Positions 63,078-64,000 of a stretch of 64,000 nt of DNA are shown in pieces. Source of the stretch: Acidovorax sp. (GTDB lineage: Bacteria; Pseudomonadota; Gammaproteobacteria; Burkholderiales; Burkholderiaceae_C); contig NZ_JAJTBB010000078.1 of the NCBI RefSeq assembly GCF_021287135.1, positions 102,315 through 166,314 of the forward strand. Reading direction: 5' to 3'. The notes beneath the pieces were generated by a model. That model worked only from the letters and a program-made list of their open reading frames with translations. It was not told where the DNA came from and ran no database searches. The translations under genes and the position numbers were made by a program. Positions within the stretch are counted from its first letter, which is position 1; every line of letters starts with the position of its first letter.

Positions 63078-63517
63078 GATGGGCGCACCTCCACCAGCGT
63101 GCCGAAGTCATCGGGGACGTAGTAGCGCGTATCGCTGTACCACTTGTCGAGCCCCAGCGCGGCTTTACGCGTTTCGCACCCCCACCAATAGGGCGCACTA
63201 GCACCCGAGTGCTGACGCTCCAAGTAGTAGTGGGCAGAGCGATACGCGTTTTCCTCCCCGAACCAGCGCACGGGAGACGAGACGGGAGGCAGAAGCAGAA
63301 CCGCTTGCGGGTCGATCTCCACCTCCAGAACGTGCGGCCACGCCTCAAACTTGAGTGAGGCTTCGTGCTGCTGGCGCAGTTCTTCAAGGTTGAGCCCGTT
63401 CGCGGCGGCAGCTTCCTCGGTCAGCAGTTCATATGTGCGACTGCCTGACCCAATCAGCCATGCGAGACGGGCATCGCGCTGCATCTGGCGCAGGATGTGG
63501 TGGACGGCGGCGCTCAT
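63074..63517 (-). CDS. Phage protein of unknown function
   Basis: The 147-residue protein has RYYVPDDFGTLVEVRPS at its end and YLERQHSGASAPYWWGC. Not recognised; coupled to neighbours by ATGA overlaps. Confidence 0.65.
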   Translation of the reverse strand: MSAAVHHILRQMQRDARLAWLIGSGSRTYELLTEEAAAANGLNLEELRQQHEASLKFEAWPHVLEVEIDPQAVLLLPPVSSPVRWFGEENAYRSAHYYLERQHSGASAPYWWGCETRKAALGLDKWYSDTRYYVPDDFGTLVEVRPS

Positions 63518-64000
63518 GCTGCACTGCCTTTCCAGGCCAGGCGCCCGCAGATCAGCGCCTGCGACAGCGCTACTTCCAGCCGCGCACGCACGCGCGGCGT
63601 GCAGAAGAAGTCGACTTCGTGCAGGGGCACGTGCTTGGTGCCCTCGCTACCGCCCCATTCGCACTCGAACAGCGCGGTGTCGTCGTCGGCGTCGCCTTGA
63701 GCGATCAGCTGGCTGGCCTCGGCGACGTTGTAAATGAAGCCGCGATCACACCACCCCGTGGTGTCGATGTTCCAGGCTAGGGCCAGCAGGGCCTCCAGGC
63801 GCGAACCTGGCTGAGCGGCGGTGGGGCAGTCGAAGAACACCCAGCGCTCTTGCAGCGGCCGGTCGCGCTCGCACATCGATTCGGGCAGCGAAACGATGGC
63901 GCGGAACAGGCGGCCGTGGGCTTGGTAGTGGGCGGGGTGAGGACGGGTCCGGGGTGGCCGGGGCGATGCGGCCTGATCTAGACTGGGCCGATGACCGTTG
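63514..64000 (-). CDS. Phage protein, 5' end cut by window edge
   Basis: The frame is open from the stop at 63514 to the right edge with no stop, so the true start may lie beyond. An internal ATG at 63876 gives 120 residues. The upstream part (HYQAHGRLFRAIVSLPES) reads like coding sequence, favouring a longer protein. Function unknown. Confidence 0.6.
   Translation of the reverse strand, partial: NGHRPSLDQAASPRPPRTRPHPAHYQAHGRLFRAIVSLPESMCERDRPLQERWVFFDCPTAAQPGSRLEALLALAWNIDTTGWCDRGFIYNVAEASQLIAQGDADDDTALFECEWGGSEGTKHVPLHEVDFFCTPRVRARLEVALSQALICGRLAWKGSAA

Overview
The window is GC-rich DNA from a free-living, nitrogen-fixing betaproteobacterium. Gene order (mutM, mutY, rapZ, recN, nadK, hrcA), protein style and an intron-bearing tRNA-Ile(CAU) point to Burkholderiales, probably a Comamonadaceae-like genus. 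That placement is inference; no search was run.

Layout. (1) 1-9162 is housekeeping: a TPR protein (cut by the left edge), mutM, a dynamin-like GTPase coupled to mutY, the convergent rapZ-recN-nadK run, and hrcA. (2) 9216-15163 (minus) is nifV-cysE-nifW-fixABCX behind a sigma-54 promoter with a NifA upstream activator site (UAS). (3) 15497-20146 (minus) is a dedicated isc operon (iscS-iscU-two A-type carriers-hscA-fdx, no hscB), divergent from nifA. (4) 20418-31202 (plus) is nifA, then the nifB operon: nifB, fdxN, an IscA-like carrier, a TPR protein, an LRV Fe-S protein, two nifZ, nifS, nifT, unknown genes, a DegT-fold protein lacking its PLP lysine, a SIR2-like protein and a 2Fe-2S ferredoxin. 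(5) 31466-36742 (plus) is two small unknown genes, modE, a NifX-like protein and modA-modD-modB-modC. (6) 36934-40797 (minus) is an unknown 202-aa gene, draT, draG, a nitrogenase-associated ArsC-like protein, an FmdB zinc ribbon and a YkgJ-like protein. (7) 41232-52136 (plus) is nifHDK, three unknown genes, a ferritin-like protein, nifENX, a DUF269 protein, a CCE_0567-type protein, fdxB and nifQ. (8) 52240-52943 holds tRNA-Ile(CAU), interrupted by an ORF-less group I intron, and tRNA-Arg(ACG). (9) 53003-64000 (minus) is the integrase end and early region of a prophage probably integrated at tRNA-Arg; it runs off the right edge.

How it works together. NifA and sigma-54 appear to drive at least six nif promoters. 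FixABCX supplies low-potential electrons. The Isc set, NifS, NifU-type scaffold and carriers make Fe-S clusters. NifB, NifEN, NifX, NifV and NifQ build FeMo-co with Mo delivered by ModABC under ModE. NifH, NifD and NifK form the Mo nitrogenase, and DraT/DraG switch NifH by ADP-ribosylation of its arginine 102. I see no alternative nitrogenase and no CRISPR array.

The best candidates for something undescribed are the DegT(K-to-S)/SIR2-like pair inside the nifB operon, the 202-aa gene that leads the draTG operon, and the three unknown genes after nifK. The intron in tRNA-Ile(CAU) is the clearest unusual RNA.
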